A DNA stretch of 64,000 bases from Lytechinus variegatus (Eukaryota > Echinodermata > Echinoidea > Temnopleuroida > Toxopneustidae), in assembly GCF_018143015.1 (NCBI RefSeq), contig NC_054741.1:42310092-42374091 (forward strand), given 5' to 3'. Under the pieces are notes generated by a model. The model saw only the letters and a list, made by a program, of their open reading frames with translations. It did not search any database and was not told the origin of the DNA. Of this stretch, positions 1 to 9,489 are shown one piece after another. The position numbers and the translations under genes were made by a program. Every line of letters begins with the position of its first letter. Positions within the stretch are counted from its first letter, which is position 1.

Positions 1-429
1 ATTTCTTGGTCTTCTTTTGTTGATTTTCCGCCATTTCGTGTCAATATCAACCCATCAATACGCCAAAATCACACACCGATATTCCACCGCACGACTCGAC
101 AAATCCAGTGGCCGCGAGCGCACACGCCTCGCGAAGCTAGCCGGGCCTACCGGCCTGGTGCACAGTGGATTCCCGTTGGGCATATCACATGCACCAGCTT
201 TTCGCTGCTCCTTATTTGTCTACCTTTAACACACAGAATTTAGTAGCAGCGAACGTAATGGAGTTACTACATGCTAAAGTTAGCAGACGATACATGTCCT
301 TCCAATCCAATTTGATCAATTAAAAAAAATCGTAATTTCGGGAGGATAAGGATGGTAATCGTAAGGGCGGGAGTTGGGATGAATTTTCGGGAGCCTCCCG
401 ATGAAATCGGGAGGGTTGGCATCTCTGTA
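1..429. other. No gene recognised; presumed intron sequence
   Basis: I see no recognisable gene here. The 70-codon open frame at 17-229 has no familiar motif. A perfect 9-bp stem with a 3-base loop lies at 394-414 (CCTCCCGAT / ATCGGGAGG). The stretch lies 3' of the last ARID exon of the minus-strand JARID2-like gene, so it is presumably intronic. Confidence 0.5.
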
Positions 430-430
430 A

Positions 431-650
431 ATGTGGAGCAATTGTCGGTGGAGCAACTGTCGGCGGAGTAACTGTCGGCGGAGCAACTGTCGGCGGAGAA
501 ACTGTCGGCGGAGCAACAGTCGGCGGAGCAAATTTCGGCGGAGCAATAGTCGGCGGAGCAAAAATATCGGCGGAGCAAATGTCGGCGGAGCAAATGTGGC
601 ATTTTGGGGAGCATTTGTCACTGGAGCAATCATCGCCGGAGCATGTGTCC
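431..650. repeat. 15-bp minisatellite (GTCGGCGGAGCAACT)n with pentapeptide-type coding periodicity
   Basis: About 13 imperfect copies of a 15-bp unit run through this stretch. Because 15 is a multiple of three, several frames on both strands stay open, each as a five-residue repeat. One plus-strand frame reads G-A-x-V-G over and over, and after an indel near 570 another reads GANVG-type units. Minus frames give APPTV and related units. The G-A-N/T-V-G series resembles the A(N/D)xxx spacing of pentapeptide-repeat proteins, but no start, splice context or flanking domain supports a gene. A minisatellite is the simplest reading. Confidence 0.8.
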
Positions 651-876
651 TGGATTCTCCTTGGATCCATGCTAGTATTATACATACCCATTTATATGAG
701 CCTACGTTAAGTTAAACTGAAGTTATCGCGTTTACAAGGAAAAGTTGATGGACGGACACCGAGCGTGATACCATAATACGTCCCGTCAAGACGGGCGTAT
801 AAAAAAATATTCCATGAAATCAAAATGACATATACAATATTAGGATAGTGTATTAGGTTTCATGGTACACCATGTA

Positions 877-911
877 TCTTTCTTGGCCAATTGTTGGTCC
901 TGAAAAGGACC
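877..911 (-). promoter_or_regulatory. Histone-type 3' end signal (stem-loop plus downstream element), minus strand
   Basis: On the minus strand the 16-mer GGTCCTTTTCAGGACC (896-911) forms a 6-bp stem with a TTTC loop, exactly the geometry of the replication-dependent histone stem-loop. The purine-rich element CAAGAAAGA (877-885) follows 10 nt downstream, where U7 snRNA would pair. Known: these two elements direct cleavage of non-polyadenylated histone mRNAs. No histone frame ends just upstream, so function is unproven. Confidence 0.7.
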
Positions 912-1374
912 ACCTAAACTCGATGGATGAGAATAGACTGGTCACACGTGTCCCCTGCTGGCATCAGCGGAGAGTCAGAGAAGCTTTGGAGATTGAAGAA
1001 CATAACACTCTTCCTTAAGACCCCAACTAAGCAATATCTGGCTTACCGTTCTAAACACACAGTGTCCTATACTATTGTGTGGAACCTACAGGAACATTCC
1101 AGACACGTGTGAGCATTACAGTGACACGTGCGTAATTGGCACCTTTTGTCTTTCGTGGCATTTTGGTGGGAATAATTGACAGCATTTCTGGGTTTTGCGC
1201 ACCTAATTTTGTGCGCTGTCATCCACGTCTGCATATGTGGATGTCATGTGACTTATCCAGCCAATCAGAGACATGTACCCTGCAAGGTACTGTGCATACA
1301 GGGCTGCTTCTACAAACTTTGTTCATTCTCCTGAAGGAAACCAGAACACACTTGTCGAAATGTAGAGTTTGGGT

Positions 1375-1409
1375 GGTCCTTTTCAGGACCAACTATTGCC
1401 CAAGAAAGA
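1375..1409 (+). promoter_or_regulatory. Histone-type 3' end signal (stem-loop plus downstream element), plus strand
   Basis: GGTCCTTTTCAGGACC at 1375-1390 is a perfect 6-bp stem with a TTTC loop. CAAGAAAGA at 1401-1409 matches the sea urchin histone downstream element and sits 10 nt after the stem. It is the mirror image of the signal at 877-911. A divergent histone gene pair would have this layout, but no coding sequence remains between the two signals. Confidence 0.72.
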
Positions 1410-1771
1410 TACACGGTGTAGCGTGAAAACTACTTCACTATTTTTCTTCAGCATGAACCTTCAGACACTACAAAATTAGGATAATTAGTATCTTTTTCAG
1501 AATTATTTTTTTTCTTTATAAAAAAATAACTTGTTTTTCTTTTGAAATTGACTGAGCTTCAGAAATAAGCCTGTACTTGGTAATCTGATGGAAATGTTAG
1601 GCCTAAAATAAATAGCTATCACTTTTCTTCAAATTTCTTGTCATTCTATTTTACATGATCATTCTGTCACAATATTTCATAATTCACATTAAAATCTATA
1701 AAAAGTACACAAATTCTCTGTCAACTTTGTCTAGGAGTTGACTTACAAGTAAGGTACATACATCAACTTAC

Positions 1772-1897
1772 TGGTTTGGGGATATGAAGAAGATCTGCTA
1801 CTTTATTCCATCTTTTATTACTTGTGATGGTCTTGAGTCCACCCTGTTGTGCTACAATTAGAGAAAACTCTACAAGGTCTATCTCATACCCAGATAT
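1772..1897 (-). CDS. jarid2: JARID2-like gene, ARID-domain exon (partial gene)
   Basis: This 126-nt minus-strand exon encodes 42 residues of an ARID DNA-binding domain. It contains EIDLVEF, then QQGGL, and ends with RWNKVADLLHIPKP, which resembles the JARID2 ARID (human WNKLADMLRIP) more than that of KDM5. The acceptor is a long T-rich tract followed by ACTTCACAG (the AG at 1898-1899). The donor is CCA followed by GTAAGT. Both boundaries are phase 0, so it joins directly to the exon at 22894-22975, which ends phase 0. JARID2 is the nuclear PRC2 cofactor and has a JmjN-ARID-JmjC order. The remaining ARID, JmjC and zinc-finger exons are not found to the left and are probably outside the window. 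The preceding intron is about 21 kb. Confidence 0.88.
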
Positions 1898-2175
1898 CTG
1901 TGAAGTTAGTAAAAAAAAAAAAGAGCGAATTTATGGGACTATCCAGAATATTTTAATACTTCACAAAATCAATTACTCAAGTAATTCTGATAATGAGTCA
2001 AATTTGCAAATACAAAGTCTTCCTAGTCTTACATCTGATGGGTGCCAACGTTCTCACTACGCTTAATGGTGGGCGGGCGCTGACTACCCTGAACAATTTA
2101 TGGCAAAGTCGCCAACCGTGAACTTCCCCGACAACAGTAAAGCAAGCCTACACTAACAACTGTATATTATAAAAA

Positions 2176-3581
2176 CAAGTGGAATGCCTCTGGCGGTATC
2201 ACCTGCATCACATGATTCAATACATAGCAGCAGTGCTGATTTTGAAAACTACTACAGAATAATTATTCACAAACAAGTGGAATGCCTCTGGCCGTCTCAA
2301 CTGCATCATGCGGTTCAATATAGCAGCAGTGCTGACTTTGAATACTACTCTAACTTGCACAAGATGTTCAGTGATACATGGTTACTCTTATGTCCACTTT
2401 TAATGAACTAGACCAATAAACTTACAGAGATATGATGGTTATTCAACAAACAAGTGGAATGCCTCTGGCCATCTCACCTGCATCACGCGGTTCAATATAG
2501 CAGCAGTGCTGACTTTGAATACTACTCTAACTCACACAAGATGTTCAGTGATACATGGTTACTCTTATGTCCACTTTTTATGAACGAGACCAATAAACTT
2601 ACAGAGATATGATGGTTATTCAACAAAAAACCCCAACATAGCCAAAGTTCATTGAACTTACATGACCTTTAACCTTGATCCTGTGACCTGAAACTCGCAC
2701 AGGATGTTCAGTGATACTTGATTACTCTTATGTACAAGTTTCATGAATCAGATCCATAAACTTTCAGTACAAGTTTCATGAATCAGATCCAAAAACTTTC
2801 AAAGTTATGATGGTAATTCAACAGATACACCCAATTCGGCCAAAGTTCATTGACCTTTGACCTTGGTCATGTGACCTGAAACGCGCACAGGATGTTCAGT
2901 GATATTTGATTACTCATATGTCCAAGTTTAATGAACTAGACTAATAAACTTTCAAAGTTATGATGGTAATTCAACAGATACCCCCGATTCGGCCAAAGTT
3001 CATTGACCCTAAATGACCTTTGACCTTAATCATGAGACCTGAAATTTGCACAAAATATTCAGTGATGCTTGATTACTATTATGTCCAAGTTTCATGAATC
3101 AGATCCATAAACTTTCAAAGTTATGATGGGAATTCAACAGATATCCCCAATTCGGCCAAAGTTCATTGACCCTAAATGACCTTTGACCTTGGTCATGTGA
3201 CGTGAAACTCATGCAGGATGTTCAGTGATACTTGATTAACCTTATGTCCAAGTTTCAGGAACTAGGTCTATATATTTTCTAAGTTATGATGACATTTCAA
3301 AAACTTAACCTCAGGTTAAGATTTCGATGTTGATTCCTCCAACATGGTCTAAGTTCATTGACCCTAAATGACCTTTGACCTTGGTCATGTGACATGAAAC
3401 TCTAATAGGATGTTCAGTAATACTTGATTAACCTTATGGCCAAGTTTTATTAACTAGGTCCATATACTTTCTAAGTTATGACGTCATTTCAAAAACTTAA
3501 CCTCAGGTTAAGACTTGATGTTGACGCCGCCGCTGCCGGAAAAGCGGCGCCTATAGTCTCACTTTGCTTCGTAGGTGAGAC
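2176..3581 (-). mobile_element. Family A non-autonomous element, Helentron-like with tandem core
   Basis: The element runs from CAAGTGGAATGCC to GTGAGAC. Three partial heads (2176, 2274, 2451) come first, followed by a core of about 150-190 bp units, each with a TGACCTTTGACCTT-type motif and the phrase TTCAGTGATACTTGATTAC. The right end has the palindrome CTTAACCTCAGGTTAAG, a CGCCGC/GCGGCG hairpin, and ATGCAGGTGAGAC-like sequence complementary to GTCTCACCTGCAT near the left end. A-runs flank both ends. Orientation is given with the GTCTCAC end as 5'. No coding capacity. Confidence 0.75.
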
Positions 3582-3957
3582 AAAAACACCATTCATATAG
3601 TAATACAATACAACATTCATTGACATTTGACCTTGATCATGTGACCTAAAACTTGTTAGTGATACTTGATTACCCCTATATCCACACTGTCTATAGACTT
3701 TGAAAGTTATGACAGCAATCTAATAATTACCTCTAAAATGGTCAAAGTTTGATGACCTTAACTGACCTTTAACATTGGTCATGTGACCTAAAACTCACAC
3801 GGGATCTTCAAAGATACTTGAATACTCTCATGTCCAAGTTTCACGAATCAGATCCATAAACTTTCAAAGTTATGATAGTAATTCAACAGATACCCCCCCC
3901 CATATGGCCAAAGTTTATTGACCGTTGACGTTGATCATGTGACCTGAAATTTTGATT
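3582..3957. repeat. Further family A core units
   Basis: About two and a half divergent family A units follow the terminus at 3581 (AAAGTTCATTGAC, CATGTGACCTAAAACT and GATACTTGATTAC phrases). No terminus is visible at the right. This is probably a truncated neighbouring copy. Confidence 0.65.
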
Positions 3958-4758
3958 TGATTGATTTATTTCCACATTCAAATAACAAAAGCATATACAA
4001 GTGTAATCATTTTTTCTTGGCATAACATAATAAGAAAATGACATAATTAATAACATATGCATATATACAATCTAATTATATAATTGAAATATATTTAAAC
4101 CTGATAATTTTTTATTTTTTTTGTTAAAAAAAATAGCAGAAACAAAATATATATACATACATCGACATAATACATTTTGAAATATGGAGACCTTCATCTT
4201 AAGCTTAGAGCAAAGGCCTCAAAAGGAAAGGGGAAGGAACATCAGACAAACAGTGCAATAAAAGAGACTTATTTTTATTGCACAAAATAATAGGAATATT
4301 ACCAAAAAAGAAGATAGGGAAAGAAAAAGTAAAAACGAGGAAGTTATAATCATGTTGATAAAAGTTAAAGTGCAAGTGCGCGAGAGAGCAAGTGTGGGGG
4401 GGGGGGTTGTAATATCGGTTAGTATGTAACACACAGAGATTTTAGGTGTTATATTTTAACAGTGTATTTCTTTTCAAAACAGCCTTCAATGAATAAAGTG
4501 AAGAGCATAACTTAATGTCAGGTGATAAATTATTCCATAAATCTGCACCGCAATGTCATATTGATTTGTGTGCTATTATTAGTTTTGGATTTGTGAGATG
4601 AAATTTGTCAGAATTTTGTGTTGGATAAGAGTGGCTTGTGTTGTTGATTGTGAACATATTTTGAAAGGAAGGGGGATGTTTACCTTTTTGTATTTGAACA
4701 TGAAGATAGCAGCTTGATAGGTATTTATATCTGAAATTTTTAGAGTTCGTAATTCAAA
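3958..4758. other. No gene recognised; AT-rich intron sequence
   Basis: AT-rich sequence with a run of 11 G at about 4396-4406. The minus-strand open frames at 4205-4434 and 4579-4845 are low-complexity or overlap a family A end, so I do not call them genes. Confidence 0.5.
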
Positions 4759-5571
4759 CAAGTGGAATGCCTCTGGCGGTCTCACCTGCATCATGCGATT
4801 CAATATAGCAGCAGTGCTGACTTTGAAAACTACTATAACTCTCACAAGATGTTCAGTGATACTTGGTTACTATTATGTCCATGTTTTATGAACTAGACCA
4901 ATACGCTTACAGAGATATGATGGTAATTCAACAAATACCCCAACATGGCCAAAGTTCATTGACCTTACATGACCAATGACCTTGATCATGTGACCTGAAA
5001 CTCGCACAGGATTTTCAGTGATACTTGGTTACTCTTATGTCCAAGTTTAATGAACTAGACCAATATACTTTGCCACTGTTCATAGGCACCATAACTTTTG
5101 AAGCACACAATGAAAGGATTTGAAAAAAACACGCTCTCCCATACTTTGGTTTGAAAAAAATGTTCTTGCCTAAAGAAGGAATATTCAAAGCTAAAGGAAC
5201 AACAGAACTATTCAAGCAAATAAGTAGATTTGGAAATGAATTTTGACCGCATAATTTGAAAATTATGGCAAAGATAGTGAAAAGGTTAAGAGGAAGTCTG
5301 CTGATTAGCAAGAAGTCCGACCATCATATTTATCATTTTATGCCATTTTGGCGCAAGCCTCCTTTTTTACCCCAGACAAAAACATTCCGTGTTCGCTCAA
5401 GCATGAACGAAACTAAATTATTTTAATGGTATTTGAAGGATAAGAATCCAAAGCACGTATTGACACCAAAATATAGAGATTATGATATAAGACAAAAATT
5501 TTATAGACTTTTCAAATCTGTCCCGTTTTTTTTATATGCACTGTAGTCTCACACTGCTATGCAGGTGAGAC
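4759..5571 (-). mobile_element. Family A copy with a replaced or interrupted middle
   Basis: A typical head (CAAGTGGAATGCC, GTCTCACCTGCAT) and about one and a half core units occupy 4759-5060. A typical tail (TAGTCTCAC to GTGAGAC) occupies 5544-5571. The 480 bp between are unrelated and end in a motif (TTTTTTTATATGCACTGTA) resembling the mariner-like end at 33830-33851, so another element or a deletion probably replaced the core. Confidence 0.6.
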
Positions 5572-6237
5572 AAAAATGAAGGACTGGATCTAGAGCGATA
5601 TTCTGATCCTGAAAAATATGAACTGCTATTTTTTGGAACAAGTTTTGTATTACCACAGTTACCCCAAACTATGTTGCAATATGATATGTGAGGGAGAACC
5701 AAGACATTATAAAGAAGAAAAATAGTTTTTTGGGGTAATAAATATTTTAATTTGGAAATTATCCCAACACCTCTGGATACGGAAGTGGTGATATGGAGTA
5801 AATGATTATTCCACAATAAATTTTCATCAATATTACTCCTGAAAACTTTGAATGTCGTTTTTGTTGTAAGATTACGCTGTCAAAGTTAATCGTTATTTCT
5901 TCGTTAACTACATGGGTGTTGTAATGTTTAAAGTGCATGAAATGTGTTTTGTTTATGTTTAAAGACAATTTGTTGCATTTGAACCAAGTAAACACTTGAC
6001 ATAATTCATCATTTAAAGTAGATACTACAATTTCTAGTTTTGGTTGAGAATAAAACATATTGGTATCATCTGCAAATAGGATAAGAGGTAATAAGGGAGA
6101 AGTTTTCAATATATTATTGTATAGTAAAAGGAGCGGTCCCAAAATTGACCCCTGTGGCACACCACATTCTACAGTTTTAAAGGTTGAATCTATTCCATGA
6201 AATGTAACATATTGTTGTCTATTTGATAAAATAGTGA
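5572..6237 (-). pseudogene. 5'-truncated LINE reverse transcriptase fragment
   Basis: On the minus strand the sequence enters mid-RT at about 6237. It reads GVPQGSILGPLL (RT motif B), then LFADDTNMF with the catalytic FADD at 6065-6076, then NKLSLNINKTHFM. After a frameshift near 5800 the C-terminal RT segment YNVLVLPHISYCNIVWGNC follows. This is the CR1/L2/Jockey arrangement of an apurinic-endonuclease LINE. The fragment lacks the endonuclease and the first half of RT, and has at least one frameshift, so it is dead. It abuts the family A terminus at 5571. Confidence 0.85.
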
Positions 6238-6500
6238 TGCTTGGCGAGTCGCATGGCCGAGCACATGCAACGTTCTCACCAGGTTCACTCTGACAGTTGT
6301 TGGCGCGAAGCGATGCAAGCCGCGCAGCGCCCTTGGTGCGTGCGAAGCACGCACGGGGGGAGGGTTCAGGAGGGGGGTGTCCCCCCTCCCTCGCGAAGCG
6401 CGGTAGCTTTCGAAAATATCAATATCGACGAGCTTAGATTGCCGCTAAATGCACCACCTTTATGTCTGTTTAATGCTTCTCCGGCCACACAGCCGTAACA
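6238..6500. repeat. GC-rich repeat with GCGAAGCGC-type small palindromes
   Basis: A GC-rich patch in AT-rich surroundings with short inverted motifs (GTGCGTGCGAAGCACGCAC, GGGGGTGTCCCCCC, GCGAAGCGC). Similar phrases recur at 30110-30190. The 85-codon frame at 6241-6498 is a by-product of the composition. Confidence 0.5.
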
Positions 6501-7044
6501 GTTGCGCGAATTTTGATTGAAGCAGAAAGGCAATTAAGGTACTGATAACTTAAAAAGGTGAAAGGAAATGTCAATCTCATTTTATACTTACAGTTCATTG
6601 ATTTATTCACACTGATGGCATTGATAAATTAAGTCCATTATTTCGATGTTTAGATCGCTACATCCTTGTAAAAGTGCGATTAATTTTGTGAATGCGTGTT
6701 GCTTATTATGTCAATGACCGACTACATCTATGGACCGCATGCGTTACAGCCCTTTGAGCTTGCACCGCGTCACGCCCTTACAAAATCCAAAGATTGTTCC
6801 GACTTTATTTGGAAGCCTCGGAAGATTTCTTCCGAGGCTTCCAGATAATGGACATCGGTATTCATGAGACGGGGTCCCCAATTAACTTATATAATTTGCA
6901 TGAATTTTTGTTTTGTTTATTCAGATACGCACTGAAACTAACTCTCATAAGACTTCTGTTGATGATGTTTACACTTATAATCTTATAATCAAGATTCTTT
7001 TATCACTGTCAATTATTGCTGTGTTTGTTTGTTACTCACCTATA
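6501..7044. other. No gene recognised; contains a strong hairpin
   Basis: The only notable structure is a perfect 14-bp inverted repeat at 6811-6842 (GGAAGCCTCGGAAG, loop ATTT). Confidence 0.5.
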
Positions 7045-8425
7045 AAATAATGAATGTGCTCATCACGAGCGTGAGAAATATTTTTAGTCATTCATAAAAA
7101 ACTTTAATATTACGATTTTGTTATTAATTGAAATTTATAATGTTTTGAAAGTATAGGTTAATTGATAGGAAAAATATTTTTAGGTAATACACTATGTAGG
7201 CATACAAATACAGCGTATGTGAAAGAGAGAGGAAGAGGGGGGTTGTAGATGTTCGACGGGAGAGAGCGATAGGGGAGGGGTCGTGGCGTGGACAATGACA
7301 AGGGGATGTTGAGATCGTGTGTGTGGGATTGGTGAAGTCAATATTCGAAGCGAATATATTTTTTTAGAATTCTACTGATGGTGATGGCTGAATAATCTTT
7401 CTTTACATGTATATTTTGGTGATTTTAAATTTTAAAATATTTTCTTGCATCATGAGTGGGAAGATCGAGGTACGTGATTCAATAAATTGCATCACAATAT
7501 CACTTTAGGTGTAGTTTTAAATTTACAGAAATTCACGTTTTAACAATTAATTAAAAATAAAAAGATTTTCTCAATTGTATAGCACACATCCAGCGTAAAC
7601 AACATGAAGAATATTTGAGGTCACGAAATCAGCTGATTCGCACTCAAACAGGTTAAAAGGTCACACACGTGGCACACATTCCAGGGTGGGAAATCGGGAA
7701 ACCCATTCAAGCACAGTGATTGGCTCAAGCCCAAGATAATGAATACTAATTAGATCACTTGCCATCGGCTTTGGGGCGTCTCGTTCACATTCCAACTCAT
7801 TTCATGAATATCATCCACTCGCAGTAATTAGGCTAACAACGTTGTAAAGCTAACTGTATAAAAGCACAATTCCGATAGAAAACATATCAGTGAAATTGAA
7901 AAATCCATCCAACGATATTCAAATTATACTAGCAACTCATTGTGGGCGTAAACAACGAATTACATATCCTCTAAAACGTTCACACAATTCGTACTTAAAA
8001 TGAATATCTATGAATGAATTGTCGATCCAGTTTGTTGAATGTGTACTTCTATCAAAATCTATTGAATCACGTACCCCTCCCGACCCAAGGTGGATTTTTC
8101 AATCACCATAAAGATTATGCAGCCACAATGATCAATCACAGTAGACACATCCATAAATTCATATTAATTTCATTTGCTACGAACATTGACTTCTTTTCGC
8201 CAATCCCCTCCCCCATAAAGTCACAAACATCCCATCATTTTCATCTACATTGCCCACGACCACCCCCTTTGTTCTTTCTTTCTCCTTCACACAAATCATT
8301 TTCAAATAATATTTTATTTTAAATCGTAGTTGTTAAGCAATTGTACAACAAATTCATAAAGCATTCACTGTGATGATTAAAAACATTTCTCAGGACCGTG
8401 ACAGGTGCGCTCATTATTCAATTGG
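7045..8425. mobile_element. Diverged long inverted repeat (foldback-like element)
   Basis: The left arm (about 7045-7560) matches the reverse complement of the right arm (about 7985-8425) in order. Shared phrases are GAGAAATRTTTTTA, a G-rich stretch with GGGGAGGGG, GTGAAGTCAATRTTCG-like sequence, GGCTGMATAATCTTT and GGTACGTGATTCAATA. The arms have diverged with indels and enclose about 420 bp. No coding frame is recognised. The 102-codon frame at 8014-8322 lies inside the right arm and is rejected. Confidence 0.6.
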
Positions 8426-9437
8426 CAGGCCATGAGCAATAAAGAACAATACAAATGAAAATACACTGTATATACGTATAAGTCACATTAAAAAGATGAG
8501 TTGTAATAACAAATGTGAATGATATTAATAAAGATTATTACTTATGAAAATTGTAACAGATTCAATGAATATCTGAAAAAAAAACATTCCTACTGAATTA
8601 GTTTTGGATCCCATCTAATTCTGGAAGACTCGGATCCCCAGATCAAGGATTTTGATGCCATGTGTGATTTGTTTCCTGAATGTGGTCGTTGTGAGCGCTA
8701 GTGCAGTGATACAGAACTTGGTAGACACACCGTCGCGAAATTAATCAACACTTTCAAAAGATCGATGTAGAGATCAAGACTTTGGAAATTATGGAGTAAA
8801 ATCGGAATATAAATGTGAATAAATCATTATGCTGTAAGTAAATGAGTTGGGCATTATGTCAATCCATTCCTTTGGCTTTGTCATTATCAACGTGATCTTT
8901 GAATAATTTTCTCAATTCGCTCGATCTACGGGAGTGTCATCAGGAAAGCATTCAATGAATTCATGTAGTCGATGTAGCCACGATGTAGCAAAGGCTGGGA
9001 CGAGATGAAATTAAAATCCGATCGAATTTTGATATTATTTTTGACAAAATAAGTGATAATATCAAATGAAATTCGTAATAATCTAATAATTACATTGCCT
9101 GACCCAGTAACCTATGGTACCCCTCTCAACTCACTTTATTTTTTGAGCGTATTTACTACCATTTTAAAGACGTAAATAATGTGAGCAATGCGATACGCAA
9201 ATGCGAGGTAAACATCTTCGCGCTTCCCACAAAAGAGATTGGGCCTCGAGTCGAGGTCGTATCGTATAGCGTAGTGAGTCAAAGAAATCCCGGGAAGAAA
9301 TCTTGGACGAAATAATCGTCAAGTTTATTTTAGGATCTGAAAAGCAGATCGTTGGGGAAATTCACGGTTGTCGGATTTCCCCTGAAAATTTTCAGGGTTG
9401 TCGGCGCCTGACAACCGTGACGCGTGGTAGCAAGAAC
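8426..9437. other. No gene recognised; nested palindrome at 9363-9419
   Basis: AT-rich sequence with nothing recognised. At 9363-9419 an outer 10-bp stem (CACGGTTGTC / GACAACCGTG) encloses a perfect 18-bp palindrome, CCCTGAAAATTTTCAGGG (9380-9397). Confidence 0.5.
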
Positions 9438-9489
9438 GTTGAGCACATGTATCCTCCGCACCCACCGCCTCATCCGTCATTGCGATATA

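Larger units (their letters stand above)
853..1434. mobile_element. Inverted-repeat element whose ends are histone-mRNA-type 3' processing signals
   Basis: About 60 bp at the left (853-920) recur as the reverse complement at the right (1369-1434). Each arm holds a histone-like stem-loop and a downstream CAAGAAAGA. The 450 bp between the arms contain several small hairpins (for example around 1203-1222 and 1228-1251) and a CCAAT box near 1260, but no histone coding frame that I recognise. It could be a collapsed divergent histone gene pair or a MITE that picked up a histone 3' end. Confidence 0.6.

Noticed and set aside
267..715. Overlapping open frames on both strands with repeated residues
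   Set aside because: They are all translations of one 15-bp minisatellite whose length is a multiple of three; none has a start context, domain or splice support.
927..1426. Possible histone coding frames between the two histone-type 3' signals
   Set aside because: Neither plus frame nor the minus strand shows any core-histone or H1 sequence; only the 3' signals are convincing.
2176..3581. Family A as an ordinary cut-and-paste MITE
   Set aside because: The inverted motifs are subterminal, ends are asymmetric and insertions add no target duplication; the rolling-circle type fits better.
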